Notes under the pieces: model-generated
Databases searched by the model: none
Told to the model about the DNA's origin: nothing
What the model saw: the letters and a program-made list of their open reading frames with translations, nothing else
NCBI RefSeq assembly: GCF_003226565.1
Contig: NZ_QKOE01000009.1
Span: 101,099-165,098, forward strand
Direction of reading: 5' to 3'
Length of the DNA stretch: 64,000 nucleotides
Source of the DNA: Parazoarcus communis SWub3 = DSM 12120
Lineage (GTDB): Bacteria; Pseudomonadota; Gammaproteobacteria; Burkholderiales; Rhodocyclaceae
Part shown: piece after piece, positions 31,207 through 40,143 of the stretch
How the letters are laid out: every line of letters starts with the position of its first letter
Position numbering within the stretch: the stretch's first letter is position 1
Position numbers and translations under genes: made by a program

Positions 31207-33894
31207 TCAGTCCTGCAACGGCAGTACGCCGTGTTTGACGGTGTTGTCGTCGGGGTCGTTGGTCAGGATGAAGCCCAGCTTGGAAACGAACTTGAGCATG
31301 CGATCATTGTTCGACAGGAAGACGCCGTTCATGTAAGCCAAGCCACGGTTGCGCGCGGTTTCGATCAGCACGCTCATCAGCTTGCGGGCGAGACCGCGGT
31401 GCTGCCAGTCATCGGCCACAACCACCGCGAATTCGCAGGACTCGCCATCCGGGTTCACCGCGTAGCGACAGACGCCGATCTCGGTTTCGACGCCGTCAAC
31501 ATCCATGGTGGCAACAAAGGCCATTTCACGGTCGTAGTCGATCTGGGTCAGGCGCGCGACCATCGCCGGTGGCAGTTCGCGCATGGTGTTCATGAAGCGG
31601 TAGTACTTGGTTTCCTGCGAAAGCTTGCGCACGAACTCGATTTCGAGATCGGCGTCTTCCGGCTTGATCGGGCGGATGGTGACCACGGTGCCGTCGGGTA
31701 CCGTCCACTTGCTGATCAGGTGCGACGGATAGGGGTGGATCGCCATGTGATCGTAGCGATCGGCCGTAGGCGATACGTTCTCGACGACGATGCGGGCGTC
31801 TACTGCCACGGCACCGTTTTCGTCCACGATCAGCGGGTTGATCTCCATGCCGGTGATCCACGGCAGCTCGCAGACCATTTCCGAGACCCGCAGCAACACC
31901 AGCTCCAGTGCATCCATGTCGACGGCCGGCAGGTTGCGGAACTCGGCCAGGCGGGTTGCGATCCGGGTGGAGCGGATCATGTCGCGCACCAGGTAGCTGT
32001 TGAGCGGCGGCAATGCGACCGCAATGTCGCGGTTGGCCTCGACCTGGTTGCCTCCTTCGCCAAAGCTGATCACCGGGCCGAACACGGGGTCTCGACGCAC
32101 GCCGATCACCAGTTCGCGCCCGTTGCGCTTCTGGATCATCGGCTCGATCGAAATTCCATTGATGATGGCGTCGGGCTGGCTCTTCCTGACCGCCTCGAGG
32201 ATCTCCTGATAGGCCGAGCGCACCGCAGCCAGGCTGGTCAGGTTCAGGCGCACGCCACCGACATCGGACTTGTGGATGACCGAGGCAGAGTCGATCTTCA
32301 TGACCACCGGCAGGCCGATTTCCTCGGCCAGCACCATGGCTTCGGTGGCCGAGCGCGCAACGACGGTCTGCGCAATCGGAATGCGGAACGCCGCCAGCAG
32401 CGCCTTGGATTCCATCTCATTGAGACGGTTGCGGCGCTCGCCGAGCGCGGTCTCGATCACCAGACGGGCGCTTTCGATCGAGGGCGGGGACAGATGCGAC
32501 AGCGAAGCCGGCATCTGCATCAGCAGCTTCTGGTTGCGATAGTAGGCCGAAATATGGCTGAACAGCTCGACTGCCGGTTCTGGCGTGCGGAAGGTGGGAA
32601 TGCCGGCCTCAATGAACAGGCGGCGCGATTCACCGACCAGATCCTCGCCCATCCAGCAGGTGACTACCGGCTTGTCGGCAGCTTTTTCAAGCTCAATGAC
32701 CATTTCCGCAACTTCGGTCGGCTTGGTCATCGCCTGCGGGGTCAGCATCACCAGTACGCCATCCACGTTCGGGCCGTCGAGTACGGCCTGCAACGCCTTG
32801 CGGTAACGTTCGGGGTCGGCGTCGCCAAGAATGTCGATCGGGTTGCCGCGCGACCAGCCTGCCGGCAGCGCCGCGTTGAGCTTTTCCATGGTGCTTTCGG
32901 CAAAATCGGACAGCGGAATGCCGATATCCACCGCCCGGTCGGCGGCCATGACGCCTGGCCCACCACCGTTGGTAATGATTGCCAGGCGATTGCCGCGCGG
33001 CCGGAAATGCGAGAACAGCGCGTTGGCAGCAGCAAACAGCTGACCCAGGTTGTAGAGACGGATGACGCCGGCGCGGCGCAGTGCCGCATCGAACACATCA
33101 TCGTCACCGATGGGCGCACCAGAATGGGAAAGAATTGCGCGCGAAACGTCCGGATGGCGTCCGGCCTTGATCAACAGCACCGGCTTGACCCGAGCTGCGC
33201 CACGCAGCGCGCTCATGAACCGGCGGGCATCGCGAATACCCTCGACGTAAAGGAAGATGCTCTCGGTGCGTGGGTCCGAGATCATGTACTCGAGCACCTC
33301 ACCGAAGTCGATGTCGCTGGACGAGCCGAGTGAGACCACCGCAGAAAAGCCGACGTTATTGGGGCGAGCCCAGTCAAGGATGGCGGCACAGAGTGCGCCG
33401 GACTGGGAGATCAGGCCAATGGTGCCCTTGCTGGCCGATGCATGGGCGAAGGTGGCGTTGAGGCCCAGTTCGGGACGCATGATGCCCAGGCAGTTGGGGC
33501 CGAGCAGGCGAATCTTGTGACGGCGGGCAGCTTCGATGACATGACGCTCCAGCAGCGCGCCGCGCGGGCCAGCTTCGGCAAAGCCTGCCGACAGGACGAT
33601 GACGGCCTTGACGCCGGCACGGCCACAGCTATCGACGACGGATGCGACCTTGTCGGCACGGACGGCAATCACCGCGAGGTCGAGACGATGCGGAACGTCT
33701 TCCACCGACTTGTAACAGGGCACGCCCAGCACGGTTTCGTGCCTGGGGTTGATCGCAAACAGGCGCCCCTTGAAGCCGGCATTGAGCATGTTGTGGATGA
33801 GCACACTGCCCAGCGAGCCTTCGCGTTCGCTGGCGCCGATGACCCCCACCGAGCGGGGCTCGAGGAGCGGGGTAAGGTAGTGTTTTTCTTTCAT
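31207..33894 (-). CDS. Bifunctional acyl-CoA-synthetase-like/GNAT protein acetyltransferase (Pat type)
   Basis: From ATG 33894 (MKEKHYLTPLLEPRSV) the protein has 895 residues. Domains in order: CoA-binding Rossmann (SVGVIGASEREGSLG), succinyl-CoA-ligase-like (LISQSGALCAAILDW, NGGGPGVMAADRA), ATP-grasp (LPVVMKIDSASVIHKSDVGGVRLN) and a C-terminal GNAT domain from about 735 (VVADDWQHRGLARKLM). Relatives include Pat/PatZ, which acetylate acetyl-CoA synthetase and other metabolic enzymes. A conserved active-site His of true ADP-forming synthetases was not identified. GTG 33924 is a possible longer start. Confidence 0.9.
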   Translation of the reverse strand: MKEKHYLTPLLEPRSVGVIGASEREGSLGSVLIHNMLNAGFKGRLFAINPRHETVLGVPCYKSVEDVPHRLDLAVIAVRADKVASVVDSCGRAGVKAVIVLSAGFAEAGPRGALLERHVIEAARRHKIRLLGPNCLGIMRPELGLNATFAHASASKGTIGLISQSGALCAAILDWARPNNVGFSAVVSLGSSSDIDFGEVLEYMISDPRTESIFLYVEGIRDARRFMSALRGAARVKPVLLIKAGRHPDVSRAILSHSGAPIGDDDVFDAALRRAGVIRLYNLGQLFAAANALFSHFRPRGNRLAIITNGGGPGVMAADRAVDIGIPLSDFAESTMEKLNAALPAGWSRGNPIDILGDADPERYRKALQAVLDGPNVDGVLVMLTPQAMTKPTEVAEMVIELEKAADKPVVTCWMGEDLVGESRRLFIEAGIPTFRTPEPAVELFSHISAYYRNQKLLMQMPASLSHLSPPSIESARLVIETALGERRNRLNEMESKALLAAFRIPIAQTVVARSATEAMVLAEEIGLPVVMKIDSASVIHKSDVGGVRLNLTSLAAVRSAYQEILEAVRKSQPDAIINGISIEPMIQKRNGRELVIGVRRDPVFGPVISFGEGGNQVEANRDIAVALPPLNSYLVRDMIRSTRIATRLAEFRNLPAVDMDALELVLLRVSEMVCELPWITGMEINPLIVDENGAVAVDARIVVENVSPTADRYDHMAIHPYPSHLISKWTVPDGTVVTIRPIKPEDADLEIEFVRKLSQETKYYRFMNTMRELPPAMVARLTQIDYDREMAFVATMDVDGVETEIGVCRYAVNPDGESCEFAVVVADDWQHRGLARKLMSVLIETARNRGLAYMNGVFLSNNDRMLKFVSKLGFILTNDPDDNTVKHGVLPLQD

Positions 33895-34090
33895 GAGAGG
33901 AAGCCCTTGCGAGATTTGGGTCACGGAGCAGCGGGGCGTAACCTACAAAGTATAGGCATGGAGGAGAGGAGTTCAGGGAATTATACTGCAGTGCACAACG
34001 CGCAGGGGTTCGGGATTTCCCGAGGCCGTCATCTGCAGACCGACAGCGCTGTTCAGGGTGGCGAAACACTGCGTAGTGCATGACATTTGA

Positions 34091-35752
34091 TCAGGTTCCG
34101 AAGGTGAAGCAGAACCGGGCTCCCTGGCCAGCCTCGGCTTCCGCCCAGATCGTGCCGCCATGTCGCTGGATGATGCGTTGTACTGTGGCCAGGCCAATGC
34201 CGGTGCCGGAGAACTCGGCATTGCTGTGCAGCCGACTGAACGGACGGAACAGGTTGGAGGCAAAGGCCATGTCGAATCCTGCGCCATTGTCCTGAATGCA
34301 GAACACCCGCCGGTCGTTCTTGAGGTCAACGGCAAACTGGATGCGTGCGGGTGTCCGTTCGCTGGAGAACTTCCAGGCATTACGCAACAGGTTCTCCAAC
34401 AGCACGCGTGCCAATACGCGGTCGGCGTTGACCACGATGTCGCGGGTAATCTCGATTTCCACGTCGCGGTCGGGCTCTTCCGAACGCAGTTCGTCAACAA
34501 TCTGCAAGGCCAACTCGGACAAATCGACCTGTTCCTTGTGCAAGGGCTGGCGGGTCAGGCGAGCCAGTTCAATCAGTGCGTCAATAAGGTGAGCCATGCG
34601 CTGAGTGGCACGCCGGATACGATCGAGATGTTCGGCCAGTGCGGTGTCGAGTCGATCGCCGAGGTCTTCCTCCAGAATGCGGGTGAAGCCATCGATGGCG
34701 CGTAATGGAGCGCGCAGGTCATGCGACACGGAGTATGAGAAGGCCTCCAGCTCACGGTTCGAAGCCTCGAGTTCGGCAGTACGCAATCGAACACGGGCTT
34801 CCAGCTCCTGATTGACGTTGCGCAGCGTCAGTTCAGCGACCTTGCGTGCAGAAATGTCGTCCAGCGTGCCGGCCAGCCCGCGATGGTGGCCATTGCTACC
34901 GGGCATCGGTCGGACGGCGGCCTCGATCCATCGGATTTCACCTTTGCGGGTGCGCAAGCGCAACTGGCAGCTGAATTCACCCAGTACGCCTGCCGTCACG
35001 CGTTTGAAGTCGGTTTCGATCGTCGGGCGGTCATCAGGATGCAGGAACTCGCCCAGTGGTCGCCCCAGGCTTTTCTCCACACGATATCCGCTGATTCGAC
35101 GCCACGCGCCATTGAGAAAGGTCAGCGTCCCTTCGTTGTCGGTCTGAAAAATGACTTCCTTAACCGATTCGACCACTTCGTGGTAGCGCTGCTGGCTTTC
35201 GATCAGCGCCCGTTCAGTCTTCATCCGCTCGGTAACGTCACGGCCGATGCCGTGGTAACCGGAGAACGCGGGGCCGTCGTAATAGGGTTTGCCAAGCAGC
35301 TCGAACTGGCGCAGCTGGCCATTCGCGTCATGCCGGGCGAGCACGACGCTGACCACGTCCCGGCGACCCAAACGGCGTTTGTAGCTGGCCCAGAAGGCCT
35401 CGCCCAGACCATCCCAGGGAATGTCCCAAGGGCGCTGTCCAATCAAGCTGGAGGGGTCAAGCCCGGTCAGGTCGCGAAAGCCTTCGCCGATATGGGTGTA
35501 GCGGTGTGTGGTATCGGTCGCCCAACGCCAGTCCGACGTCATCGACAGCAGGTCATTCAAGCGATTGAGATCTTCATCACCCGCCGTTCGGCGCCCTGGT
35601 GTGATCCGTCCCGAGCGGAGCAGATACCAGAGCAGCCCTGCCAACACCACGACAGCGAGCATGGCGGAACCCGCCCCGTCTAGAGGGGTGTCTGCGTATG
35701 CCGATGGCGTGAATCCGGCGACGAAGAGGGTGGGCAAGCGGGGCATACGCAT
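34091..35752 (-). CDS. PAS-domain sensor histidine kinase
   Basis: From ATG 35752 the protein has 553 residues: a signal/anchor-like N-terminus and a membrane helix (AMLAVVVLAGLLWYLL), two PAS/PAC domains (~55-175 and ~185-310, ending GRDVTERMK and DDISARKVA), a short coiled coil, HisKA with SHDLRAPLRAIDGF and an HATPase domain (NLLRNAWKFSS, DNGAGFD, GTGIGLATVQRI). Almost no periplasmic loop exists, so sensing is probably by the cytoplasmic PAS domains. No response regulator is adjacent, so the partner is unknown. Confidence 0.9.
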   Translation of the reverse strand: MRMPRLPTLFVAGFTPSAYADTPLDGAGSAMLAVVVLAGLLWYLLRSGRITPGRRTAGDEDLNRLNDLLSMTSDWRWATDTTHRYTHIGEGFRDLTGLDPSSLIGQRPWDIPWDGLGEAFWASYKRRLGRRDVVSVVLARHDANGQLRQFELLGKPYYDGPAFSGYHGIGRDVTERMKTERALIESQQRYHEVVESVKEVIFQTDNEGTLTFLNGAWRRISGYRVEKSLGRPLGEFLHPDDRPTIETDFKRVTAGVLGEFSCQLRLRTRKGEIRWIEAAVRPMPGSNGHHRGLAGTLDDISARKVAELTLRNVNQELEARVRLRTAELEASNRELEAFSYSVSHDLRAPLRAIDGFTRILEEDLGDRLDTALAEHLDRIRRATQRMAHLIDALIELARLTRQPLHKEQVDLSELALQIVDELRSEEPDRDVEIEITRDIVVNADRVLARVLLENLLRNAWKFSSERTPARIQFAVDLKNDRRVFCIQDNGAGFDMAFASNLFRPFSRLHSNAEFSGTGIGLATVQRIIQRHGGTIWAEAEAGQGARFCFTFGT

Positions 35753-35908
35753 GAACTCGCGGGTCCGGGTCAAATCGAGGGCACTCGCTGACGATCTGGC
35801 GCGAAACGCGACGGCGGTGACTCTGTCATGGCGGACTCCCTTAGAATGGTGTTATCCACTGACGACCGGGACATTGTCTGCCCGGAATTATGCCTTCACA
35901 ACAGAATC

Positions 35909-36505
35909 ATGACTCAATTCGACTCGAACTTCATCAACCCTCGCCCAACCGAAGCACACGTTCCTCCACATGGGGGCGGGGACGTTTCCGATTGGGTCGC
36001 TCGTTGTGCGTGCCTGATCCGCCCGGGTGGGCGGGTGCTTGATCATGCCTGTGGCAGTGGCCGCCATGCTCGCTGGCTGGCACAGCAAGGGTATCAGGTC
36101 GATGCGGTGGATCGCGACCCGGTGGCCTTGTCCAGCGTGTCTGGCGTGCCCGGCATTCATGCCCGGCAGGTCGACCTCGAGTCCGGTGACTGGCCATACG
36201 AGTCCTCGTCCTTCGATGGCATCGTGGTGACCAACTATCTCTTTCGTCCGCGCCTTGAATTATTGCTGCAGGCGCTGGCACCCGGTGGCGTGCTGATCTA
36301 CGAAACGTTCATGCAAGGTAATGAGCGTTTTGGCAAACCGAGTAATCCGGATTTTCTGCTGCAGCCGGGTGAGTTGCTGGTGCGCGTCGCCGGCTTGCAT
36401 GTGGTGGCATTTGAGCAGGGCGTGGTGTCCGTTCCACGGCTTGCCGTGGTGCAGCGCATCTGTGCCGCACGCACCCAGGCAATTACAGAAGTGCCGCTCC
36501 CCTGA
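35909..36505 (+). CDS. SAM-dependent methyltransferase (TehB-like)
   Basis: From ATG 35909 (MTQFDSNF) the protein has 198 residues. The class I SAM-binding motif is RVLDHACGSGRHARWLA, followed by an acidic YQVDAVDRDP loop and FDGIVVTNYLFRP. The substrate is unknown. It is divergent from the histidine kinase and abuts the convergent mnmH with no spacer (the two stops share the palindrome TGATCA). Confidence 0.85.
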   Translation: MTQFDSNFINPRPTEAHVPPHGGGDVSDWVARCACLIRPGGRVLDHACGSGRHARWLAQQGYQVDAVDRDPVALSSVSGVPGIHARQVDLESGDWPYESSSFDGIVVTNYLFRPRLELLLQALAPGGVLIYETFMQGNERFGKPSNPDFLLQPGELLVRVAGLHVVAFEQGVVSVPRLAVVQRICAARTQAITEVPLP

Positions 36506-37558
36506 TCAGGTCGGCAGGGCAGACAGGATGCGTTGCGCCGCGGCCTCCACGCCTGCTGGCGATAGATCGTCGACAAGGATGCGCGGAGCGCTGGACAACG
36601 TGACAAAGTTGCCGCCTTGCGAGCGCTGGTAGAGCGGATCGTAGTGCAGGGCGATCAGTTCGCCGAACAGGGTTTCAAGCTGGCCACTGCGCGCCAGATC
36701 GAGCCAGCGCGAGAGCGTCTCGTTGCTCTGCAGTCCGCGCAGACGCTCGATGTTGCGGCACAGCGCGGTTACGTCGTCACCCAGATAGGCATAGTCACGT
36801 ACCAGAAAGGCCAGGCGTGCTTCGGGCGTGGCATCGATGGCGACGCAGGGCGAGCGCCGCATGTGCTCGATCAGCGCCTCTGGCAGGTGCAGACGGCCGA
36901 TCTTGCGGCTCTCGGCTTCAACAAAGACGGGTTGGTCGGTTCTGAAATGGCGGATCCGGTCGTAGATGGCTGTTTCAAATGCTTTTTGGGCCGGCTGATC
37001 GCGGCTGGGCAGCGCCCCCAGTACCGACCCCTTGTGGGCGGCCAGATCCTCCAGATCCAGTACTTGTGCGCCTTGCCGCGCCAGTGCCTCAAGCACACGC
37101 GTCTTGCCACTGCCAGTTGCACCGCAGACCACACGCATTTGTAGCTGTGGCGTGAGTTGCTCGACCGTGGCGATGACGTGGTGACGAAAGGTCTTGTAGC
37201 CGCCGACCAGTTGGTGTGCGTCCCACCCTATCATCCGCAGCCAGGTAGTGAAGGCGCCGCTGCGTTGGCCTCCACGCCAGCAGTAGATCAGCGGGCGCCA
37301 GCGTTTGGGCTTGCCTTGCATGTACCCATAGACATGACGGGCAATGTTCTCGGCCACCATGGCGCCGCCAATACGGCGCGCCTCGAAGGGAGACTGCTGC
37401 TTGTACATCGTACCGACGACGATACGTTGTTCATTGTCCAGCACTGGCAGGTTCACCGCTCCGGGAATGTGATCCTCGGCAAATTCGGCGGGCGTGCGCG
37501 CATCGATGATCTCGTCAAACTCTTCCAGCTGTGCTACGGTCGCGGCGCCTTTCTGCAT
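36506..37558 (-). CDS. mnmH: tRNA 2-selenouridine synthase
   Basis: From ATG 37558 the protein has 350 residues and its N-terminus matches the family's length; GTG 37582 is an alternative inside the inverted repeat. A rhodanese domain carries the active Cys in IYCWRGGQRSGAF, and a P-loop domain has VCGATGSGKT. MnmH replaces sulfur by selenium at the wobble uridine of some tRNAs using selenophosphate. The divergent neighbour selD makes that selenophosphate. Confidence 0.95.
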   Translation of the reverse strand: MQKGAATVAQLEEFDEIIDARTPAEFAEDHIPGAVNLPVLDNEQRIVVGTMYKQQSPFEARRIGGAMVAENIARHVYGYMQGKPKRWRPLIYCWRGGQRSGAFTTWLRMIGWDAHQLVGGYKTFRHHVIATVEQLTPQLQMRVVCGATGSGKTRVLEALARQGAQVLDLEDLAAHKGSVLGALPSRDQPAQKAFETAIYDRIRHFRTDQPVFVEAESRKIGRLHLPEALIEHMRRSPCVAIDATPEARLAFLVRDYAYLGDDVTALCRNIERLRGLQSNETLSRWLDLARSGQLETLFGELIALHYDPLYQRSQGGNFVTLSSAPRILVDDLSPAGVEAAAQRILSALPT

Positions 37559-37566
37559 GGTTTTTA

Positions 37567-37597
37567 CGACACTGACCAGCACCTGCGGTCAGTGTCG
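37567..37597. promoter_or_regulatory. Perfect inverted repeat between mnmH and selD
   Basis: CGACACTGACC (37567-37577) and GGTCAGTGTCG (37587-37597) are exact inverted copies around a 9-bp centre. The site fills most of the 55-bp gap between the two divergent start codons, where a shared operator or a 5'-leader hairpin could act on both genes. No known regulator is assigned. Confidence 0.7.
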
Positions 37598-37613
37598 CAT
37601 ACTCCTTCCTGTC

Positions 37614-38654
37614 ATGGATTCGATCAAACTTACCCAATTCTCCCACGGCGGCGGATGTGGCTGCAAAATTGCCCCCGGCGTGCTGTCCGACCTGCTGGCG
37701 CGGATGCCACCCGGTCTTTTGCCCGCTGACCTGCTGGTGGGAACCGCCACCGCTGACGATGCGGCGGTCTATCGCCTGAACGACCGTCAGGCGGTGGTGG
37801 CAACCACCGATTTCTTTACCCCGATCGTCGATGACCCCTACGATTTCGGCCGTATCGCTGCGACCAATGCCCTGTCTGATGTCTACGCCATGGGTGGCAC
37901 ACCGATCATGGCGCTTGCGATCGTTGGCATGCCGCTGGACAAACTGCCCGCTGAGGTCATCGGACGTATCCTCGAGGGTGGGGCGGCAGTCTGCCGTGAG
38001 GCAGGTATTCCGGTTGCAGGCGGACACTCCATCGACGTGCTCGAGCCCATCTACGGACTGGTCGGCATCGGTGTGGTCGACCCCGCGCGGGTGCGCACCA
38101 ATGCAGGCGCGCGCGAAGATGATGTGCTGATTCTGAGCAAGCCACTGGGGGTCGGTATCCTCTCGGCCGGACTCAAGAAGGGTTTGCTGAGCGAGGCGGC
38201 GTACGCTGAGATGATCCGCTGGACGACGATGCTCAACCGTGCGGGCGCTGCGCTGGCCGAATGCGAGGCCGTCCACGCGATGACCGACGTGACCGGCTTT
38301 GGCCTGGCCGGCCATCTGCTCGAGATGTGCAGGGGCTCCGGCTTGCAGGCGATGGTCGATTTCGACGCCTTGCCCTTGATCGCCGAAGCGCGGGATCTGG
38401 TCAAAGGGGGTGTTGCCACCGGCGCGTCGACCCGCAACTGGACAAGCTACGGAACATCGATCCAGCTGGACGGTGCACTCGGTGAGTGGCAGCAAAAGCT
38501 GGTGACCGACCCACAGACCTCCGGTGGTTTGTTGATCGCCTGCGAAGCCAGTGCTGCGACTCAGGTGCTCGAGACGATCCAGCGCACTCAGGGTTCGGCT
38601 GGCAAGGTGATCGGTCGGATGGTTCGGGGCGATAGCGTGGTTCGTTTCGCCTGA
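37614..38654 (+). CDS. selD: Selenide, water dikinase (selenophosphate synthase)
   Basis: From ATG 37614 the protein has 346 residues. The active-site motif GGGCGCKIAPG (about residues 12-22) uses TGT and TGC cysteine codons, not a selenocysteine UGA. Also seen are TADDAAVYRL, AATNALSDVYAMGG and VTDPQTSGGLL. It makes selenophosphate from selenide and ATP. Pairing with mnmH indicates use for tRNA selenation; no selA or selB is in the window. Confidence 0.96.
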   Translation: MDSIKLTQFSHGGGCGCKIAPGVLSDLLARMPPGLLPADLLVGTATADDAAVYRLNDRQAVVATTDFFTPIVDDPYDFGRIAATNALSDVYAMGGTPIMALAIVGMPLDKLPAEVIGRILEGGAAVCREAGIPVAGGHSIDVLEPIYGLVGIGVVDPARVRTNAGAREDDVLILSKPLGVGILSAGLKKGLLSEAAYAEMIRWTTMLNRAGAALAECEAVHAMTDVTGFGLAGHLLEMCRGSGLQAMVDFDALPLIAEARDLVKGGVATGASTRNWTSYGTSIQLDGALGEWQQKLVTDPQTSGGLLIACEASAATQVLETIQRTQGSAGKVIGRMVRGDSVVRFA

Positions 38655-38671
38655 TTGGTGTGGCGCCCGCG

Positions 38672-39295
38672 TCAGCGTCTGGCACTGAGCGTCTTCAGCA
38701 TGGGCTGAAGGCCGGCCCATACGGTGTCCAGAATGATGTGCTGGGCCTCGGCGGTGGGGTGAATGCCATCGGGCAGGAACAGTTCGGCACGGTCGCCAAA
38801 GCCCTCGAACAGGAAGGGCACCAGAGGCGTGTTGGTCGTGCGGGCGACATCGGTAAACGTCTGCGTGAACTGGCGAGTATAGGCCGGGCCGTAGTTGGGC
38901 GGCATCTGCATGCCGATCAGCAGCACCTTGGCGCCGATCTTGCCTGACTCGGCGATCATGGCTTCCAGATTCTGCGCCAGCAGCTTGGGCGGTAAGCCGC
39001 GCAGGCCGTCATTTGCGCCCAGTTCCAGAATCACGATGTCGGGTTTATGCTGGGCCAGAGCGGCGGGCAGACGCGAACGTCCGCCTGCCGAGGTTTCTCC
39101 GGATACACTGCCGTTGACCACACGATGACGGAACCCTTGGGCATCGAGCCGCGTCTGCAACAAGGTGGGCCAGGCTTCACCTGCTTTCAGGCCGTAGCCG
39201 GCTGACAGGCTGTCTCCCCACACCATGATCGTCGCCGCCTGGGCGGCGGTGGCAAACATTACCAGCAGGAATGCAAGCATGGATCGAAGCAGCAT
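38672..39295 (-). CDS. tesA: TesA-type GDSL esterase/lysophospholipase
   Basis: From ATG 39295, with a GGAG 8 bp upstream, the protein has 207 residues and a signal peptide ending near AAQA. SGNH motifs are visible: GDSLSAGYG (Ser), GSVSGETSAGG (Gly), LGANDGLRG (Asn) and DGIHPTAEAQ (Asp/His). This is the periplasmic thioesterase I/protease I/lysophospholipase L1 family. It is divergent from a YbbA-like ATPase, the same pairing as in E. coli, and the two genes overlap at their starts. Confidence 0.93.
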   Translation of the reverse strand: MLLRSMLAFLLVMFATAAQAATIMVWGDSLSAGYGLKAGEAWPTLLQTRLDAQGFRHRVVNGSVSGETSAGGRSRLPAALAQHKPDIVILELGANDGLRGLPPKLLAQNLEAMIAESGKIGAKVLLIGMQMPPNYGPAYTRQFTQTFTDVARTTNTPLVPFLFEGFGDRAELFLPDGIHPTAEAQHIILDTVWAGLQPMLKTLSARR

Positions 39296-39995
39296 TGAAT
39301 TCTCCAGTCCGGTCATCGAGGTCGAGGGTCTGCGCAAAAGTGTAACGATGGCAGATGGGCAGGGCGAGCTGTTGATTCTCGATAACGTGGGTTTTTCGGT
39401 GGGCAAGGGTGAGTCGGTAGCGATTGTCGGCGCGTCCGGCTCTGGTAAATCGACCTTGCTAGGATTGCTCGCGGGCCTGGATGTTCCGGTGGGGGGACGT
39501 GTTCGCATCCAGGGAACCGATTTGTTCGCGCTCAGCGAGGATGCCCGTGCTGCGCTGCGTGGCGAATCGATCGGATTCGTGTTCCAGTCGTTTCAGCTGC
39601 TACCTGCGCTCACCGCGCTGGAAAACGTGATGCTGCCACTGGAATTGGCCGATGCGGACGAAGCAGAGCCGATTGCGCGTCACTGGCTGGAACGGGTCGG
39701 ATTGGGCAGCCGCCTGCGCCATTACCCCAAGCACCTGTCAGGCGGCGAACAACAACGCGTGGCGCTGGCCCGTGCCTTTGCCGCCAACCCTGCACTGCTG
39801 CTGGCCGATGAGCCCACCGGCAACCTGGATGCAGCAACCGGGCAGGCGGTCATCGAGCTGATGTTTTCGCTGAACCGTGAGGCGGGCACGACCTTGATCC
39901 TGGTCACGCACGACGAGTCACTTGCCCGTCGTTGCGGCCGCATCCTGAGGATGAATGCCGGACGGATGGTCGAGGTGATGCCGGAGCCGGCTTGA
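39279..39995 (+). CDS. ABC transporter ATPase, YbbA/LolD type
   Basis: This 238-residue ATPase has Walker A (GASGSGKST), the Q-loop (FVFQSFQLLPALTALEN), signature (LSGGEQQRVALARA), Walker B (LLLADEPTGNLD) and the His switch (LVTHDESLA). The Q-loop and insert are those of the MacB/LolD/YbbA group that works with FtsX-like permeases. The ATG at 39279 has AGGA upstream and no later good start exists. The permease expected downstream is absent; 39996-40143 is non-coding and hpnE follows on the other strand. Confidence 0.92.
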   Translation: MDRSSIEFSSPVIEVEGLRKSVTMADGQGELLILDNVGFSVGKGESVAIVGASGSGKSTLLGLLAGLDVPVGGRVRIQGTDLFALSEDARAALRGESIGFVFQSFQLLPALTALENVMLPLELADADEAEPIARHWLERVGLGSRLRHYPKHLSGGEQQRVALARAFAANPALLLADEPTGNLDAATGQAVIELMFSLNREAGTTLILVTHDESLARRCGRILRMNAGRMVEVMPEPA

Positions 39996-40143
39996 ACACG
40001 CAGACTCTGGCCTTTTCGGGGGGCGGTTGCGAGCCGGACGGCAAGGCGTTCAGCCTGTGATGATTTCTCCTTGAAATACGGCAGATCAGTCTGACCCCAG
40101 ACCGCATCCTGGCCGCTCACACGTATCGGGGTGGAGATTGCGC

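Noticed and set aside
31075..33333. A ~750-codon open frame antisense to the acetyltransferase gene
   Set aside because: Same composition artefact; the minus-strand gene has four clear domains.
37650..37680. Selenocysteine-containing SelD
   Set aside because: The active-site residues are encoded by TGT and TGC; there is no in-frame TGA.
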